Positions 36,602 to 46,801 are shown, numbered from the stretch's first letter. The stretch: DNA of 64,000 nucleotides from an uncultured Elusimicrobia bacterium (GCA_903830945.1 CAIKVT010000029.1:1-64000); one strand, 5' to 3'. The notes: a model not told the origin generated them from the sequence alone. Numbers and translations: made by a program.

Positions 36602-37303
36602 ATGGATATTAAATTGAAATCCTTATTACGACTCATCATGGCGTCGGCACTCGTTGGCGCCTCATTGCCCGCTTATGCCCGTGACCCGAGCGCCACGGTG
36701 CATATAGAGAACGCGGACATCACCCATCGTATCTCCCCCGGCGACACCTTGAACATCAATGTCTCGCCAGCCGTGGAATACTCGCGCGAGGTCATCGTCC
36801 AGCCGGACGGCACCATCGACATGCCGATGATCGAGCAGGTCAACACCAAGTCTCTCACCACGACACAGCTTGGCGACCTGTTGATCCAGAAGCTCTCCAA
36901 GTTCGTATCCAAACCCCAGGTCACCGTCAGCATACGAATCTTCGCCTCCCGGATCGTGACCATCGCCGGCGAGATCAATTCGTCCGGGACCTACGAGTAC
37001 AAGGACGGCATGCGCCTGCTGGACCTGCTCATGAAATGCGGCGGGCCCAGAGACAACGCCCGCCTTTCCAAGATCAAGGTCTTCCGCAAGGAAGGCGGCA
37101 AGGTGCGGCGCTTCAACGTGGACTTCGAACGCTTCATATACGGGGACTTCACCGACAACATCGAGCTGCAGCCCTCGGACATGGTCTACGTGCCCACGTT
37201 CTCGCTCGTCAAGGGCGCGCGCTGGCTCAACGACAACCTGGTCCCCTGGTTCACGCTGATCATCCTGGGAACCTCGGTCGCGATCCTAGCGCGCAACCGC
37301 TGA
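36602..37303 (+). CDS. Polysaccharide export protein (Wza-like) with SLBB domain and C-terminal TM
   Basis: Start is ATG 36602: a possible leaderless box TATCAA lies 6 nt before it, and the signal peptide follows directly. ATG 36575 is an alternative. Poly_export (RISPGDTLNINV, VQPDGTIDMPMI) is followed by an SLBB-like module (VTIAGEINSSGTYEYKDG). A single C-terminal helix (WFTLIILGTSVAILA) is unusual for Wza and would anchor the protein in the inner or outer membrane. It probably secretes the polymer made by the following genes. The next gene begins 8 nt later. Confidence 0.9.
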   Translation: MDIKLKSLLRLIMASALVGASLPAYARDPSATVHIENADITHRISPGDTLNINVSPAVEYSREVIVQPDGTIDMPMIEQVNTKSLTTTQLGDLLIQKLSKFVSKPQVTVSIRIFASRIVTIAGEINSSGTYEYKDGMRLLDLLMKCGGPRDNARLSKIKVFRKEGGKVRRFNVDFERFIYGDFTDNIELQPSDMVYVPTFSLVKGARWLNDNLVPWFTLIILGTSVAILARNR

Positions 37304-37311
37304 GCAACGGA

Positions 37312-39153
37312 ATGCTCCCCGAAGCCTCCTTCTACCATTACTGGCTAGTGCTCCGGCGCCGCCGGCACATCCTCATGATGGCGCTTCTGGCGGCGCTGGC
37401 GACTTGCGCCGTGTACATCCATTATCAGCCGACCATCTACCAGGCCAGCGCGCTGCTGCGTCTGGTGCCGCAGAGCTCACAGGAGCAGGCGCAGGGATTG
37501 CCGCCGGTCTCGACCTACGTACGCCAGGAGCTCGAATCAGTCGACGTGGCGCAAAAAGCCGCGCTACGCACGGAGATGGTTTCCCAGACCGCCACGCCAG
37601 CCGACCTCTCCGCCGCGGCCGCCAAAGTCCTGAGCCTCTACACCGCCAGCCCCCCCAATGAGCAGGGGATCATCCGTCTCGACGTCAGGCATAGCGACCG
37701 CATCTTCGCCGCCGAGCTGGCCAACGCCGTGGCTGAGGCATTCGTGGATCAGACCACCGCAGAAGCCACGAATCAGGTGCAGCAGACCCTCAGAACCCTC
37801 GCCAAGCGCACCGAGCAGGTGCAGAAATCCATGGCCATGGCCGAGAAAAACCGCCAGGCTTTCCTGGAGAGCAACACCCCCACATCGACGGCGGAGACTC
37901 TCGCCAACAAGATCGGCGACCTGGAATTCAAGAGGAAGGAGCTCCTCTCCAAATACACGCCGCAGCATCCGGATGTCATCGGGCTGTCGCGGCAACTATC
38001 GGAATTTCGCGCCGAGCTGACCAAGATCCTCGCCCGCGAGACCGAGCTCGCCCACCTCACCCGCGACGTGCGCATCAACGAGGACCTTTTCACCACCCTC
38101 AGCGCGCAGTTAGAGCAGCTGCGCGGCGCTACCAGTTCCATCTCCCCGGTGGCGCAGGTCGCGGACAGCGCCATCCCCCCGCTCTCCCCGATCTCCCCCA
38201 ACATCGAGCGCAGCTATTCCACCTCGGCGGCCCTGGGCCTCATCGTGGGAGTGCTTTTGGTGTTCTTTTTCGAGACCCTCGACCTGTCGATCAGCAACAT
38301 CGAGGAGCTCGAACGATTCATCCAGATGCCGGTAATCGCGATGATCCCGAATTTCTCCCCGCAGGACAACAAATCCAGACTTCCCGCCCTGCTGCGCCGC
38401 TTCATCCATAACAGCGCCGCAGACGGCCGCCCGCTTTCGCTGCTGGCACAATTCCCCAAGACCAAGATCGCCGAGCCCTACCATGCCCTGAGAGCCAACC
38501 TCATCTCCAAAAGGATCCAGCGAGACGAGGGCGTCTCGATCCTCTTCACCTCCTCCAGCAGCAACGAAGGCAAGAGCCTCTGCTCCCTGAACTTCGCCCT
38601 CGCCGCCGCGACTTCTGGCCTCAAAGTCCTGCTGATTGATATGGATATGCGCCGGCCGACGCTGCATCATCTGATGGGCCTAAAAAGGGCCCCGGGCTTT
38701 TCCGACATCGTGGCCGAAAAAGTCACCTGGACGCAAGCCGCGCGAGGCACGGCGCAGTATCTTCTGACCGGGCTCTACCCGGACCAGATCACGTATTATC
38801 CCGGGATAGACAACCTCAAGATCATCACGGCGGGCACGAACGTGGCCAACAAGATGGACGTCTTCGAGAACCTCAAGGTCCCTCAGCTCACCAAAGAATG
38901 GAAGACGCAGTTCGATTTCATCGTCTTCGACACGCCGCCGGTCTTGCTTTTCGTCGACGTCCTCCTGCTCGCGCGAAGCGTAGACCAAGTCGTGCTGCTC
39001 TACGGCGCCGGCAAGGTCACGCGCATGGCGCTCAAGCGCGCCAAAGATCAACTGCAGGGCTTCGCCCGGGACAAGCTGGTCGGCATCGCCATCAACAACC
39101 TGCAGACGACGGACATCGGCGCGCACTACGGCAGCTACTATCGAGGACAGTGA
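37312..39153 (+). CDS. Wzz chain-length regulator fused to BY-kinase (Wzc-like tyrosine autokinase)
   Basis: The 613-residue product has a Wzz domain with two transmembrane helices (about 20-40 and 295-320) and a coiled-coil periplasmic part, then a cytoplasmic BY-kinase. The kinase Walker A is SSSSNEGKS, A' is LLIDMDMRRP and B is FDFIVFDTPP. A C-terminal tyrosine cluster (HYGSYYRG) is the usual autophosphorylation site. It controls chain length and export with the upstream Wza-like protein. No RBS of note. Confidence 0.95.
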   Translation: MLPEASFYHYWLVLRRRRHILMMALLAALATCAVYIHYQPTIYQASALLRLVPQSSQEQAQGLPPVSTYVRQELESVDVAQKAALRTEMVSQTATPADLSAAAAKVLSLYTASPPNEQGIIRLDVRHSDRIFAAELANAVAEAFVDQTTAEATNQVQQTLRTLAKRTEQVQKSMAMAEKNRQAFLESNTPTSTAETLANKIGDLEFKRKELLSKYTPQHPDVIGLSRQLSEFRAELTKILARETELAHLTRDVRINEDLFTTLSAQLEQLRGATSSISPVAQVADSAIPPLSPISPNIERSYSTSAALGLIVGVLLVFFFETLDLSISNIEELERFIQMPVIAMIPNFSPQDNKSRLPALLRRFIHNSAADGRPLSLLAQFPKTKIAEPYHALRANLISKRIQRDEGVSILFTSSSSNEGKSLCSLNFALAAATSGLKVLLIDMDMRRPTLHHLMGLKRAPGFSDIVAEKVTWTQAARGTAQYLLTGLYPDQITYYPGIDNLKIITAGTNVANKMDVFENLKVPQLTKEWKTQFDFIVFDTPPVLLFVDVLLLARSVDQVVLLYGAGKVTRMALKRAKDQLQGFARDKLVGIAINNLQTTDIGAHYGSYYRGQ

Positions 39154-39188
39154 CCGCCGGGCGCTAGGCCGGAGGTGAGGAACACGAG

Positions 39189-40565
39189 ATGAATTGGCCC
39201 CTGGCCGCCACGTTCCTCGCGTCTTTGGCCGCAGCAGCGGCCGGGTTGACCCTGCCCCTCTCCTGGACCATCGCCGCCATCACGGCCGTGACGGCGGCCG
39301 CGATCACCTTCGTCCGGCCCAAAGCCGGCCTGGGCCTGCTCATCTTCTCCATGCTGCTCTCTCCAGAACTGGGCCTCGGGCATGCGGGGTCCCGTCCCAT
39401 CGCGATCCGCGGAGACGACATCCTGCTGGTCATGATCTTCCTGGCCTGGATGGCGCACACCACGCTCAAGAAGGACATGACTTTCCTGCGGACCACCCCG
39501 GCGCATCGGCCCATCTTCCTTTACATGGCCCTCTTCGCCGTATCCACGGGGATAGGCATCCTGCGCGGGGATATCCTCCCGCTGAAAGGGTTCTTTTACG
39601 TCGCAAAATACAGCCAGTACTTCTTCGTCTTCTTCTTGGCTGTCAATCTCACGGACAGCCGGCAGGATGTCCAGCGGGCCTTGCGCTACGCCGCGATCAC
39701 GGCCTTGCTGGTCACGCTCTACGCCTACCAATATCATTACCGAACGGGCGACCGGACCACGGCCCCGTTCGACGACGCGCTCTACGGCATCCGGGATGCT
39801 TCCGAGCCGGGCACCTTGGGCGGCTATTACATCGTCGTCTTCGGGACCATCATGGGACTGGCCACCGAATTGCCGACGGGCGCCCTGCTGGCCGCCGTGG
39901 GCCTTCTGCTGTTCATGTTCCCGGCCTTCCTGCTCACCCTCTCGCGCGCCTCTTACGCCGGCATGGGGGTTTGCGTGTTCTCGGTTTTCTGCCTGGCGCG
40001 GCGCCGCAAGTTCGCGATCGCCTGCGCCGCGTGCCTCGCCTGCGGCTTAGCGCTCTGCAACCCCGCCATCCGCCAGGACACCGCCGCGCGCATCGACGTC
40101 ACCTTCCACGGCGACAAGACACGCCAGCTGCACAACGTCAACCTGTTGGGCTACGATGTCCAGCTGGAGGACTCGGCGGCGCAGCGCGTCTGGGCATGGG
40201 ACCGCATCCTCAACAGGAAATTCCCGCAACATCCTCTGCTGGGCCACGGAGCCACCGGCATCGGCTTCGAGGACACCCAGTACGGCAGCATCCTAGGCGA
40301 GTTCGGCCTGCTCGGGCTGTTGATCTTCGGATGGCTCACGGCCTCCGTGGCGGGCATGGGCCTGCATGCCCTGCATGCGGCGCAGCAGCCCTTGGAACGC
40401 GGTCTAGCCATAGGCCTCGTCTCCGTGCTGGCCGGGCTTTTGACGCACGCTTTCACCGCGAACACCTTCATCATCATCAAGATCATGGAGCCTTTCTGGC
40501 TGTTGGCGGCGCTGGTCGCGGCCATCAGCCGCATCAATTCCACTCCGGATGGAGCTCTGACATAG
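39189..40565 (+). CDS. O-antigen ligase/polymerase-like membrane protein (Wzy/WaaL superfamily)
   Basis: The 458-residue protein has about 11-12 helices. The long periplasmic loop and the motif LLGHGATGIGFEDTQYG (H in GHG) match the O-antigen ligase family (Wzy_C). It could polymerise or attach the glycan. It follows the tyrosine kinase by 35 nt, with GAGGT upstream of the ATG acting as RBS. Confidence 0.88.
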   Translation: MNWPLAATFLASLAAAAAGLTLPLSWTIAAITAVTAAAITFVRPKAGLGLLIFSMLLSPELGLGHAGSRPIAIRGDDILLVMIFLAWMAHTTLKKDMTFLRTTPAHRPIFLYMALFAVSTGIGILRGDILPLKGFFYVAKYSQYFFVFFLAVNLTDSRQDVQRALRYAAITALLVTLYAYQYHYRTGDRTTAPFDDALYGIRDASEPGTLGGYYIVVFGTIMGLATELPTGALLAAVGLLLFMFPAFLLTLSRASYAGMGVCVFSVFCLARRRKFAIACAACLACGLALCNPAIRQDTAARIDVTFHGDKTRQLHNVNLLGYDVQLEDSAAQRVWAWDRILNRKFPQHPLLGHGATGIGFEDTQYGSILGEFGLLGLLIFGWLTASVAGMGLHALHAAQQPLERGLAIGLVSVLAGLLTHAFTANTFIIIKIMEPFWLLAALVAAISRINSTPDGALT

Positions 40566-40605
40566 CCTGGCTTGAATCTTTTCCCGGCCTGCTTCTGGAA
40601 CAACC

Positions 40606-41610
40606 ATGAGAGTCCTCCTAGCCACCTGCCGAAACCCGAACTTTCGCACCATCACGGAACACACCGAGGAAGCCTTGCGGGGCGAAGGCTGCGAAGTGGA
40701 CTTCTTCGACGACCGCGCCTTCCTGCTCCCGGGCCGGGTACGCGAGCGCGCTCCGTTCCTCCAGCGCTGGGAGCTTACCCGCATCAACCGGCTCCTGGTC
40801 GCCAGGGCCCTGGCGACCAGGCCGGACCTCATCCTGGTCATGGGCAACACGCGCGTCTTCGCCCAGACTCTGGAGCAAGCACGGCAAGCCGGGATCAAGA
40901 CCGCCCTGTGGACCATCGACGCACCGCAGAAACACAACATCCCCCATCTCCAGAGAAACGCCCCGCTCTACGATCATGTCTTCTGCGGTGGCACCGAAGC
41001 CCTGGATATCCTGCAGGCCGTGGGATTCCACCGAGCGCGCTGGCTGCCCTTCGGGTTCGCGGCCGACACCCATGCGCCGGCCGTGCCTCTGCCAGAACTG
41101 GCAGGCCTCAACATCTGTTTCATCGGCTCGTATTATCCCATCCGCGAGCGCGTCTTCGAAAGCCTGGCGGACCTCGGCCTGCGCATCTGGGGACCGGGAT
41201 GGGAGAAGATCTCCTCCTCCTCTCCGCTCAAGGGGCTCGCGACTCCGGGGCAGATCAAGGAGGGATTCTGGATGCGGGCCTATGCCTCGGCCAAGATCGT
41301 GCTCTGCGCGCATGACCTGGGCACGTTGACCGCGCCCTGCTATCAGGCCAGCCCGCGAGTGTTCGAGGCCCTGGCCACGGGCTCGTTGCTCCTCTGCAAC
41401 GACCAGAAAGACGTAGCCGCCCTTTTCCAGGACGGCCGACACCTAGTCCTCTACAAGGACGCCGAGGAACTGCGCGAAAAGGCCCGCTATTACCTCGCGC
41501 ATCCTGCCGAGCGCCTACGCATCGCGGAGCAAGGCCGCCAGGCCGTCCTGGCCGGACATTCCTATTCCCACAGGATGAAGACCCTCCTGGCCACGGTGAC
41601 TGCGCCATGA
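40606..41610 (+). CDS. CgeB-type glycosyltransferase
   Basis: The 334-residue product has an N-terminal Rossmann domain (RVLLATCRNPNF), a middle DHVFCGG segment and the C-terminal CgeB-style motif YQASPRVFEALATGSLLLCN. CgeB-type enzymes are GT1/GT4-like (GT-B) transferases of uncertain donor. Its last 4 nt overlap the GT4 gene (ATGA). Confidence 0.88.
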   Translation: MRVLLATCRNPNFRTITEHTEEALRGEGCEVDFFDDRAFLLPGRVRERAPFLQRWELTRINRLLVARALATRPDLILVMGNTRVFAQTLEQARQAGIKTALWTIDAPQKHNIPHLQRNAPLYDHVFCGGTEALDILQAVGFHRARWLPFGFAADTHAPAVPLPELAGLNICFIGSYYPIRERVFESLADLGLRIWGPGWEKISSSSPLKGLATPGQIKEGFWMRAYASAKIVLCAHDLGTLTAPCYQASPRVFEALATGSLLLCNDQKDVAALFQDGRHLVLYKDAEELREKARYYLAHPAERLRIAEQGRQAVLAGHSYSHRMKTLLATVTAP

Positions 41611-42710
41611 GCCGCATCAAGCTCCTCCACATGGTGGAAGACCTGTGCATGGGCGGCCTGGAAAAGGTCGTCTACAACCTCTGCCTGCACATGGACGCGA
41701 CCCGCTTCGACACGCGGGTCTGGTGCCTGACCAAGGGCGGCGTCATGGCGGAGAGGCTCGCGGGCCGCGGCCTGCGCCCCGAGGTCCTGGGCATGGGTCC
41801 CAAGCCGACGCTGCGCTTCGTATGGGACTTGGCCGCGAAGCTGCGCGGCGAGGGCATCCAGATCCTGCACACCCACGGCTACACCGCGGGCGCCGTGGCC
41901 CGAGCCGCAGGCGTGCTGGCCTGGACCCCCCGCATCATCGCGCACGTTCACACCACCTGCGAAATCCTGGAGCCCAAACAGCTCTGGACCGACAGGTTCC
42001 TGAGTTTGTTCACGAACCGGATACTCTGCTGCTCCCAGGCCGTGGCCGATTCCGTGGCTGAGCGGGAGCGCATCCCGCGCCAGAAGCTCCGAGTGGTCTA
42101 CGACGGCACGCCTCGCATGGCCCTGCCCGAAACCGCGGGGTTGCGCCAAAGGCTCGGCATCCCGGAGCGCGACGCGGTCCTGCTGTGCGCCGCTTCTCTG
42201 ACCAGCCACAAAGGGCATAGGTATCTCCTGGACGCGCTGCCCCTGGTGCTCGAAAGATTCCCGAACACGTCTTTGATCCTGGCCGGAGACGGCCCGCTCC
42301 GAACGCAGCTGCAGGAGCAATCCTCTCGCCTGGAAATAGGTCCCAAGGTCATCTTCGCCGGAATATGCCCGGAGATCGGCGAACTGTTAGGCATCACGGA
42401 CATAGCCGTCCTGGCCTCAAGCGAACGGGAAGGGCTGTCCTTGTGGCTGGCTGAGGCCATGTCCGCAGGCAAGCCCCTGGTGGCTCCGTCCTTGGGCGGG
42501 ACCCCCGAGATCCTCATGGATAAAGCCAACGGCCTGCTCGTCCCGCCTCGCGATTCCAGTGCCCTGGCCCGGGCCATCATCGATATCCTGTCCTCTCCAG
42601 CCCTGGCACAGTCCCTGCGCGCCGGCTCCGAACGGATCTACATGGAAAGATTCACGATGGAAGAGATGTCCGCCGCCGTGGCCTCGGTCTACGAGGAGGA
42701 CCATGCCTGA
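41607..42710 (+). CDS. Glycosyltransferase family 4
   Basis: The 367-residue GT-B protein begins HMVEDLCMGGLEKVVYNL (acceptor domain). It has the donor-site signature VLASSEREGLSLWLAEAMSAGKP and the EIL motif following. It is translationally coupled on both sides: the start overlaps the CgeB-type stop by ATGA and its stop lies 7 nt into the next gene. Confidence 0.94.
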   Translation: MSRIKLLHMVEDLCMGGLEKVVYNLCLHMDATRFDTRVWCLTKGGVMAERLAGRGLRPEVLGMGPKPTLRFVWDLAAKLRGEGIQILHTHGYTAGAVARAAGVLAWTPRIIAHVHTTCEILEPKQLWTDRFLSLFTNRILCCSQAVADSVAERERIPRQKLRVVYDGTPRMALPETAGLRQRLGIPERDAVLLCAASLTSHKGHRYLLDALPLVLERFPNTSLILAGDGPLRTQLQEQSSRLEIGPKVIFAGICPEIGELLGITDIAVLASSEREGLSLWLAEAMSAGKPLVAPSLGGTPEILMDKANGLLVPPRDSSALARAIIDILSSPALAQSLRAGSERIYMERFTMEEMSAAVASVYEEDHA

Positions 42711-44907
42711 GCCCTTCCCGGTCCTCTACATCTGCCCCTTCGCTGAGGTGGTCGGCGGCGGGCAGCTCAGCCTGCTCCTGCTCATCGCGAACCTGGACCG
42801 CTCCCGCTATCGCCCCATCATCCTTCTGCCCAGCCCGGGAGAGATGTCCCGCCGCGCCGCCGCGCTCGGTGCGGAGGTGATCATCGAGGACTATCCTGCC
42901 TTGAAGTCGGCCAAGGTCTGGAAGCCGCTCCATTTCGTGCTCCGCCTGACGCTCCTGATCAAAGCCTCCGGGGTCAGGATTGTGCACAGCGACCAGCCGA
43001 ACCTGGCCTTGCTGGCCGCGCTCGCCGCCAGGCTCGCCTCGGCACAGGCCGTGTTCCACGCCCGCACCTGCGAGCGTCACCGGCTCGACTCCTTCCTGCC
43101 CATGCTCCACGACGCGCTGATCTGCGTATCCCGGGCCACTGCCAAGCGCTTCAAAGCCGCCGGGTATCCCCGGCCAGCCGTCATTTACAACGGCGTGGAC
43201 CTGCACCTCTATGCCACGACGGATAAAGCCCAGGCCAAAGCCGGCCTCGGCCTGGCTCCGGACACCCCGGTCTTGGGCTATGCGGGACAGTTCAACCACG
43301 AAAAAGGCCTAGACACCCTCCTGCAAGCTTTCGCACTGGTGCGCAAGGAACTTCCCGGAGCCAGACTCGTCCTTCTGGGCCGGGGCCCGTATGAGCGCGA
43401 GATGCTGGAGCTGGCCGCGAAACTGGGCATCCAGAAGAGCCTCCTGCTCCAGGGATTCACGCAAAAGCCCGAGAGCGTCATCCCGGCCTTCGATATCCTG
43501 CTCTTCCCGACCCGCTGGCCCGAAGGGTTCTCCCGCGTCCTCATCGAGGCCATGGCCTGCGCCGTCCCGGCCGTAGCCTCCGCCTGCGGCGGCAACGTGG
43601 AAGCGGTCAGCGACGGCCGCAACGGCTTCCTCATCCAAGAAGACGAGCCCCGGCTTTACGCGGACAAGGCCTTGCAGCTCCTCCACGACCGAGCGCTCTA
43701 TAACGGGTTCTCGGCCCGAGCAGCGGCCGCGGTCAAAGAGCGTTTCGATGCTCAAGAGACCTCGCGGCATGTGCATGATATCTACGCGGGTCTCCTGGCC
43801 CAGAAGGCCCGCGCGCTGGCCCCGCGACGCCTCTACTTCGGGACCCGGCACGCGCTCCTGCGCATGGGCGCGGCACTGCTACAGAAACGCACGCCGCCCC
43901 AGGCCGTCAAGGGGATATTGGTGGTCAGGAACGACGGCCTGGGAGACCTTGTGCTGTCTCTCCCTTTCCTAGAGAGCCTGCGCCTCTCCCATCCGACCGC
44001 GCGCATCGCCTTGATGTGCCGGCCCGAGTTTATGGACCTGCTGCGCGGCTTGTCCTTGGCCGACCGTCTCATCACATGGGACGGCTCCTGGCTCCGGCTC
44101 CTGCCCGCGCTGCGCAGGGAAGGCTTCGACCTGGCCGTCGACTGCATCAGGGACTCCGCCCTCGACAACGCGCTTGGGTGCCGGGCCAGCGGGGCGCGCT
44201 TCTGCCAGGGCTTCGAATGCGCCGGCCGCGGCCTGCTGCTCGATGCCGCGGTCGCAATCCACGGCCGGAAGCATTTCATAAACGAGATGGGCGACCTGGC
44301 CGCAGCCCTGGGCCTGCGCTTACCGCGGCCAGAGCCGGTCTTGCGGCTGCCGCAGGCATCCCTGAGCCGGGCGCGGACCTTGCTGAGCTCGCGGGGGCTC
44401 CAGCCGCGGGACCGCCTGCTCTTCCTCCACCCGGGAGGCCGCTACCCCAGCCAGCGCTGGCCCTCGGCCCGACTGGCCCGCGCCGCTCTGCAAGCCAGCC
44501 GCGAGCAAGCCTGCAGGGTGATCGTGGCGGCCGGACGCGAGGAATCCGGCGAACTCGCCGAGATGAAGAAGGTCCTGCCGGACGCGGTCTATCTGGAGCA
44601 TCCGGACGTCATGGAGCTGGCCGCGGCCGTAGCCTTAAGCGGGGTCTTCGCCGGGAACAATTCCGGGCCCCTGCATCTGGCCTGCGCCTTGGGCGTGCCC
44701 TCGGTCTCCACGCTGGGACCCACGGACCTCGTGCGCTGGCGACCCCTGGGAGAGGCCTGCGTCGTCTTGGACGCGACGGACTATGGAGCCGGCCGTGAGA
44801 TCGGGCAGATCCCTGAGGCGCCCTTCGCCGCAGCTTTGGCCGGACAGCTTAAAAACGCCAGGACGATGGAAGAAAGAAGCCGGGCCTGCGTAGCGGAGGC
44901 GGACTGA
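42703..44907 (+). CDS. GT4-GT9 fusion glycosyltransferase
   Basis: Start is ATG 42703 (MPEPFPVLYICPFAEVVGGG); upstream in-frame sequence overlaps the previous gene in another frame. The 734-residue product has a complete GT4 module (about 1-370; PTRWPEGFSRVLIEAMAC) followed by a heptosyltransferase-like GT9 module (about 400-730; VVRNDGLGDLVLSLPFL, LHPGGRYPSQRW, AGNNSGPLHLACALG). Normally these are separate enzymes. No frameshift lies between them, so this is a true fusion that may add two successive sugars. Confidence 0.93.
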   Translation: MPEPFPVLYICPFAEVVGGGQLSLLLLIANLDRSRYRPIILLPSPGEMSRRAAALGAEVIIEDYPALKSAKVWKPLHFVLRLTLLIKASGVRIVHSDQPNLALLAALAARLASAQAVFHARTCERHRLDSFLPMLHDALICVSRATAKRFKAAGYPRPAVIYNGVDLHLYATTDKAQAKAGLGLAPDTPVLGYAGQFNHEKGLDTLLQAFALVRKELPGARLVLLGRGPYEREMLELAAKLGIQKSLLLQGFTQKPESVIPAFDILLFPTRWPEGFSRVLIEAMACAVPAVASACGGNVEAVSDGRNGFLIQEDEPRLYADKALQLLHDRALYNGFSARAAAAVKERFDAQETSRHVHDIYAGLLAQKARALAPRRLYFGTRHALLRMGAALLQKRTPPQAVKGILVVRNDGLGDLVLSLPFLESLRLSHPTARIALMCRPEFMDLLRGLSLADRLITWDGSWLRLLPALRREGFDLAVDCIRDSALDNALGCRASGARFCQGFECAGRGLLLDAAVAIHGRKHFINEMGDLAAALGLRLPRPEPVLRLPQASLSRARTLLSSRGLQPRDRLLFLHPGGRYPSQRWPSARLARAALQASREQACRVIVAAGREESGELAEMKKVLPDAVYLEHPDVMELAAAVALSGVFAGNNSGPLHLACALGVPSVSTLGPTDLVRWRPLGEACVVLDATDYGAGREIGQIPEAPFAAALAGQLKNARTMEERSRACVAEAD

Positions 44908-44908
44908 G

Positions 44909-46801
44909 ATGTGCGGGATCTGCGGGTTCGCCGGGTTCCAGGACGAGGGCCTGCTGCGCCGGATGACCGAGCTCCTGAGGCACCGCGGCCCGGACTCCGA
45001 GGGCTTCCACCTCGGCGCGGCCGCCTACTTGGGCATGCGCCGGCTCTCCATCATCGACCTATCCGGAGGCAGCCAGCCCATCTACAGCGAGGACGGCAAG
45101 GTCGCCGTAGTGTGCAACGGCGAGATCTACAACTTCGCCTCCCTGCGCCAAGAGCTGGAGGCCAAGGGCCACGCCTTCAAGACGGACTCGGACACGGAGG
45201 TCATCGTCCACCTTTACGAGGAGGAAGGGGAGGGCTTCCCGCAACGCCTGGAGGGGATGTTCGCCTGCGCCGTTGCCGACGAGCGCAGCGGCCGGCTGCT
45301 GCTGGCGCGCGACCCGGTGGGCATCAAGCCGCTGTATCACTGCGCCGCCCCCGGCGGAGGCATCCTCTTCGCCTCCGAAATGAAGAGCCTGCTCCAGGCG
45401 CCCTTCGTACGGCGCGAGATCGACCCGGCGGCGCTCGACGCCTACCTCCGCTATCTCTACGTCCCGGAGCCGCTGGCGATATTCAAAGGGATCTCCAAGC
45501 TCCCGGCCGGGCACGTCCTCGTCCGTGAACCCGGCCGCGACCTCCGGGTCAGGAAGTACTGGGAGCTCAAGAAGCTCTCGAAAGTCCCGGGCGCGGGCCC
45601 GGAGCGCGAGGAGGCCCTCTCCGCGCTTCTGGGCGCGACCGTCAAGAGCCACCTCATGAGCGACGTGCCCTTGGGCGTATTCCTGAGCGGCGGCCTGGAC
45701 TCGGGCGCGGTCACCGCGCTCATGGCGCGCGCCGGAGCCCGGATCCGGACCTTCTCCATCGGCTTCGCCGACGCCGCGGAGCGCTCCTACAACGAGCTCG
45801 GCCTCGCCGCCCTCGTGGCCGACCGCTTCGGCGCCGCGCACACTGAGATCGAGGTCTCGCCCGACGCCGCGGACCTTATACCCAAGATCGCCTGGCATTT
45901 CGACGAGCCCCACGCCGACTCCAGCGCCGTGGTCACCTGGCTGATCTGCCGGGAGGCGGCCAAGAGCATCAAGGTGGCTCTGACCGGCATCGGCGGCGAC
46001 GAGGTCTTCGGCGGCTATCCGCGCTATATGGGGGCGCGCGCCGCCGGGCTCTACCGCGGCCTGCCCCTGGCGCTGCGGCAGGCCGCGGCCGGCGCAGCCG
46101 CCCGCCTGCCCGAGACCGGGGCCAGCCGGGATTGGCTCAATTGGGCCAAGCGCTTCGCCCGCGGCGGCGCGCAGGATGAGTTTGGCTGCTACGATTCCTG
46201 GACCCGGGCCGCTGACCGAGGCCTGCTCGACGGGCTCTACTCCAAGGACATGAAAGCCTCGCTTAACGAAGACGCGACCGAGGCGCAGCGGCGGGCCTTC
46301 TACCTTGAGGCGGGCTCGGAGGACGTGGTAGACCGCGCCCAGTACCTGGACTTCAAGACCTATCTCCCGGGCGACCTCCTGATGATGGCGGACAAGATGA
46401 GCATGGCCAGCTCCTTGGAACTGCGCGTGCCCCTGTGCGACCGGAAGCTGGCCGAATTCATGTATTCTCTGCCTCCGGAGGAGCGCGTCGGGGCAGGGTC
46501 CCTGAAGTCGCTGCTGCGCCGCGTACTGCGGCCCATCCTGCCGCCGCAGGTCCTGGCGGCGCGCAAACAGGGATTCATGATCCCGCTTCCCCTCTGGCTC
46601 AAAGGCCGCTGGCTGCCCTGGGCGCGCGAGCTGCTCTCGCCGCAGACCGTGAAGAGACGAGGCTGGTTCGACCCCGCTGCGGTCGCGCGGTTGCTCGACG
46701 AGCATGTCTCTTCCCACCACGGCCGCGCCGACCTGATCTGGGCGCTGATGATGCTCGAGGCCTGGCAGAGGGTCTATATCGATGAATTCAAACCCATCTA
46801 A
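44909..46801 (+). CDS. asnB: Glutamine-hydrolysing asparagine synthase-like amidotransferase
   Basis: The 630-residue protein has an N-terminal class II glutaminase starting MCGICGF (Cys2 nucleophile) and a synthetase domain with the PP-loop SGGLDSGAV. In glycan and exosortase-type EPS loci AsnB paralogues act on surface-polymer substrates rather than free Asp. Starting 1 nt after the GT4-GT9 gene supports a glycan role. A housekeeping asparagine synthetase cannot be excluded. Confidence 0.93.
   Translation: MCGICGFAGFQDEGLLRRMTELLRHRGPDSEGFHLGAAAYLGMRRLSIIDLSGGSQPIYSEDGKVAVVCNGEIYNFASLRQELEAKGHAFKTDSDTEVIVHLYEEEGEGFPQRLEGMFACAVADERSGRLLLARDPVGIKPLYHCAAPGGGILFASEMKSLLQAPFVRREIDPAALDAYLRYLYVPEPLAIFKGISKLPAGHVLVREPGRDLRVRKYWELKKLSKVPGAGPEREEALSALLGATVKSHLMSDVPLGVFLSGGLDSGAVTALMARAGARIRTFSIGFADAAERSYNELGLAALVADRFGAAHTEIEVSPDAADLIPKIAWHFDEPHADSSAVVTWLICREAAKSIKVALTGIGGDEVFGGYPRYMGARAAGLYRGLPLALRQAAAGAAARLPETGASRDWLNWAKRFARGGAQDEFGCYDSWTRAADRGLLDGLYSKDMKASLNEDATEAQRRAFYLEAGSEDVVDRAQYLDFKTYLPGDLLMMADKMSMASSLELRVPLCDRKLAEFMYSLPPEERVGAGSLKSLLRRVLRPILPPQVLAARKQGFMIPLPLWLKGRWLPWARELLSPQTVKRRGWFDPAAVARLLDEHVSSHHGRADLIWALMMLEAWQRVYIDEFKPI

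Noticed and set aside
39194-40609. 471-codon plus-strand frame in another phase of the O-antigen-ligase-like gene
   Set aside because: Arg/His/Pro-rich, no hydrophobic periodicity; it is a GC-rich shadow frame.
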